Origin: Nymphaea colorata | Lineage: Eukaryota; Streptophyta; Magnoliopsida; Nymphaeales; Nymphaeaceae | Assembly: GCF_008831285.2 (NCBI RefSeq) | Contig: NC_045139.1 | Span: 34,321,706-34,385,705, forward strand | Length of the DNA: 64,000 nt | Direction of reading: 5' to 3' | In this document: in pieces, positions 61,081 through 64,000 of the stretch | How positions within the stretch are numbered: the stretch's first letter is position 1 | Layout of the letters: the number at the start of each line of letters is the position of its first letter | The notes under the pieces: generated by a model | Seen by the model: only the letters and a program-made list of their open reading frames with translations | Told to the model about the DNA's origin: nothing | Database searches by the model: none | Translations under genes and position numbers: made by a program

Positions 61081-63794
61081 GATGCACAACCCGATTTACT
61101 GGTTGATTTTCACTTTCAGTCCTTGAGAATTTAAAAGAAAAACGATATATATAATGCTCCTGATTAGAAAAAGAATCAAAGATTCAAAAAGAAGCTTCTT
61201 CTGAGTATGTAGAGAAATCTTTCACGGCATTAAAAAGGGAGGACTTCGCATTGAAAGCTCATTTATTAATGGATTGGTTCCTCGTTTGCAGATCTATTTG
61301 TTAACTTGCTTGACAGCGTCGTCGATTTGCTAAGGTGGGCGCTAAAAGTACCAGACTACAAAGATATAAAAGCAAGTCGCAGAGTTTAGATCAAGACGTT
61401 AACCATTTAATTTCTCATCTGATAAGAGGAGGAAAGGTTTAACATAAGAGGGAGGGGGGCGTACTCATCCCCAATGGTACTGGCTTAAGAAATTCTGCAT
61501 TTTTTAAAATTATTTTAAAGTACATCTTTACTATTTTAAACATTTACTTCTTACTTTCTCACATGTTCGGAACATGCAATTGTAATTCTGCCACAATTAC
61601 TTTGATCTTTTAACTGTTTTTTTTCATTTGTAGTCAATTGACAAGGGAACTAGTACTATTTTAATTGACGGGAGGTCCATTCAAATCTGATAACAGGTCT
61701 AAACCCGAGCAACAAAAGGAATCAAAGGGAATGAAGGGAAGCTTTCTCGCCCTAGTGGTGGGGTACCCTCCAAGTCAAATCTGGCTGCCACGATGTTTTG
61801 CTTGAAGTTTTTGGCTTGATTTGAACTCAGACCTATTAGGTACCATGAAGAACAAGTATGGTGAGAGTCTGTTTGGACCTTTATTTTTGGGCATATCAGC
61901 TCCCAATTGGTTCTGGACTATTCTGGCCCAATGCCGGCCCCAGGTTCAAAGCTGGTTATATGCATAGGCTCGTGCACAATGCAAAGATATACAAGTTTAC
62001 GTGCATGACAAATTTTTATGAGTGGAACAAAGACCCAATGAAAGTGGGTCAGGGGGACAAATGTAGTGCACAAAAGGCTATGCACGGTGTACACTCAAAC
62101 ACGTAACCATGTCTCTTAAGGTCCCTCAAGAGGTTGATTTTGTATATGGAAGTTAAGCACAAGGATTTATGGTCATCACTATAACCAGATTCAACTATTT
62201 ATCAAACTATCGCAAAATTATCACAAGTAAAGCATAGATCTAGATCTAGCAGATCTAGGTTGTGGGGTGTATATGTAATTGTTTGTGCCGACCCTCATGA
62301 TTTATTTTATTTACATATTGGTTACTCCATAATTTAATTTATTACATATTGGTTACTTTCAAAAATAAGATAGTGCCCTTCGACCACAAATTTCTAACTC
62401 TATCCTTGAGATGAATTTTCTAAAATGTCAACATGGGTGAAAAGGACATGTTTTCTGTTGTAATAAACTCTAGAGATGTAATCATGACTAAGGTGTATAT
62501 CAATAAAAGCTAACATTAAGAGCTAGTGCCCATCATTAAGAGCTAGTGCTCATGGAACTCGGTCCCGCCACATGTGGTGCCCATACCGGACATGCGTGGA
62601 TGACTCAAGTGTCCCTCAACTAAAGAATATTGGCTCCAGCACTGTTGTAGTGAGAAGAAAAGTTGAGTGGCAGTATCTTTGGATTATTCATAACATTTCT
62701 TCGGGTCGGGGTGAGCAAGAGGACTAATCCCACTATCCGAGTAAGAAAAGTTTGCCTCCTTTCTTTTCCTTGCGCTTAAGGTCTTGAGTTATATGATACT
62801 AGAAATGAAATCTTCATGTGCTTCTTCAACTTCGTGTTTGCGCTGTGGCCGTCGGAGCCATGTTTGCCAACACTTCCTACAAAAGCTCTGGTGCCAACAG
62901 TGGGCAAAGAACAAAGTTTTGACTCAATGGCGGCGAATCCAAAGCACAATATTCCAATTTCCAATCTTTATCTTTCCATTGACACTTGTTAGATACGATA
63001 TAAATCAAAGATCTGGCTGGCTGCATATAATGCGTCTGCAACGCTAGGTCGCTTCGAGGCATTGACTACTCTGCAGTTATCACGATTTTTATCACGTTAT
63101 TAACGTGTTTCCCCTTTTTTTTAAATTTATTTATGAAAATATCCCCCGAGCCTTGGCTGGTAGTGAAATGAGTCGCGTCAGCACGCGGCTTCGGCCCAGG
63201 CGGCGGCATTGACCCGCCGGCTTCGCGTTCCCACGAACAAAACGAGGCCTCCGATTGTAACGGGAAAAAAAGTTGGAAGAACAAAAAAGAAAAACTTTAA
63301 ACAACCTAGCTGTACTTCGTCCGCGTGATGCCAATTTATCGGCACGCTGGTACTTTTCAAAGTATCGTGCAGGCCCCTGAATGCCTTTTTCCAAAGGTAA
63401 GTTGAGGTGGGGTTCATATCATTCCGGTAGGTTGGCTGACCTTGCATTAAATACCCATTTAAGTCCCGCTGTGAATCTAACGAATAAATAAATATATATA
63501 TGGAGGCACCCGTGGCCGGCTAGATATTTATAAGAAGAATTGGTTTCATACAAGCCAAGTTTTTCAATAAGTTTTGAAAATTAGGTTTGTCGTTTGGAGT
63601 AATATACATAAAACTTAGTTTTGTTATAAGTTATAAATGACTTAAAAGGGATAAAAACAAGTTTTGTCAATAACTACATTTTTCTCAAATTCCACTTTTT
63701 GATGGGCACCCAAAAATTCAACCTGTCATGTCTAATCTACCACGATGAATGAATGCTTAAAACAAAAACAAGAAAAAAAATATTTTAATATTTT
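61081..63794. other. Distal spacer
   Basis: No gene recognised. A 20-bp tandem duplication with one mismatch (CATTAAGAGCTAGTGC unit) is at 62514-62553. Short frames near 62780-63450 lack any family signature. Confidence 0.4.
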
Positions 63795-63848
63795 TTTTAA
63801 CCATCCATTTGCATTAGATGGATGATCTGATTAAATGGGTAGGTGACT

Positions 63849-63896
<48 letters not shown>

Positions 63897-63912
63897 GAGA
63901 GAGAGAGAGAGA
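63795..63912. repeat. (AT)n/(GA)n tract with dispersed flanking repeat, copy 2
   Basis: AACCATCCATTT and GATTAAATGGGTAGGTGACT precede an (AT)n run (about 63854-63892) and a (GA)n run to 63912. Counterpart of the sequence at 31200-31337. Confidence 0.6.
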
Positions 63913-64000
63913 GGAAGTATCAACATGTAACACTTAAGTCGGCCTGTGTCCCTTATAAGCACTACTAGGTCCTACCCTAGCTCAAATGTTTGGAAACACT

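Noticed and set aside
62784-63047. Plus-strand frame with CLRCGRRSHVC resembling a zinc knuckle
   Set aside because: The last ligand spacing is wrong and no gag or protease sequence is nearby.
1-64000. CRISPR arrays, operons, or a novel defence or biosynthetic system
   Set aside because: The DNA is plant nuclear; the repeats have no uniform repeat-spacer structure, and the six genes belong to unrelated, known families with no sign of joint function.

Overview
This is nuclear DNA from a flowering plant. Genes are intron-rich with GT..AG borders, intergenic DNA is AT-rich, and there are many small inverted-repeat transposons, (AT)n and (GA)n microsatellites and one decayed Ty3-type retrotransposon. 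The proteins are plant-specific families, including a pollen-wall protein, an LRR receptor kinase and an NPF transporter. The species cannot be fixed from the sequence. No prokaryotic, viral or organellar block was seen.

Six protein-coding genes are supported, five with splice models whose reading phases close exactly. (1) NEF1 (NO EXINE FORMATION 1), plus strand, 1693-15843, four exons, 1105 aa, with a first intron of about 9.6 kb full of repeats. (2) A small C3HC4 RING E3 ligase, minus strand, 20216-18167, four coding exons, 195 aa, with a probable 5'-UTR intron. (3) RPK2/TOADSTOOL2-type LRR receptor kinase, plus strand, 36075-39401, intronless, 1108 aa. (4) An At4g14100-like secreted protein, plus strand, 41253-42079, two exons, 226 aa. 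(5) A DUF3754 (TMEM143-like) membrane protein, minus strand, 50482-45005, 15 exons, about 511 aa, with an uncertain C-terminus. (6) NPF6.1, an NRT1/PTR-family transporter, minus strand, 60566-55838, four exons, 632 aa.

Layout: 1-1.5 kb tandem repeats and the NEF1 promoter; 1.7-15.8 kb NEF1; 15.8-18.2 kb spacer with hairpins; 18.2-21.9 kb RING gene; 21.9-35.7 kb gene-poor repeat-bearing DNA; 36-39.4 kb RPK2; 41.3-42.1 kb the secreted protein; 45-50.5 kb DUF3754; 50.5-55.8 kb repeats; 55.8-61 kb NPF6.1; 61-64 kb repeats.

The genes do not form a pathway or operon. The main comparative signal is that NEF1 and NPF6.1 are consecutive loci in Arabidopsis (At5g13390, At5g13400) and lie about 40 kb apart here. 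The clearest structural signals are a hAT-like miniature element with an 8-bp target duplication and an empty copy of its target beside it, and a transposon nested in the Ty3 relic. The RING protein combines two SUPERMAN-type DLELRLG motifs with an acidic SUMO-interaction-like segment. I found no convincing previously undescribed multi-gene system.
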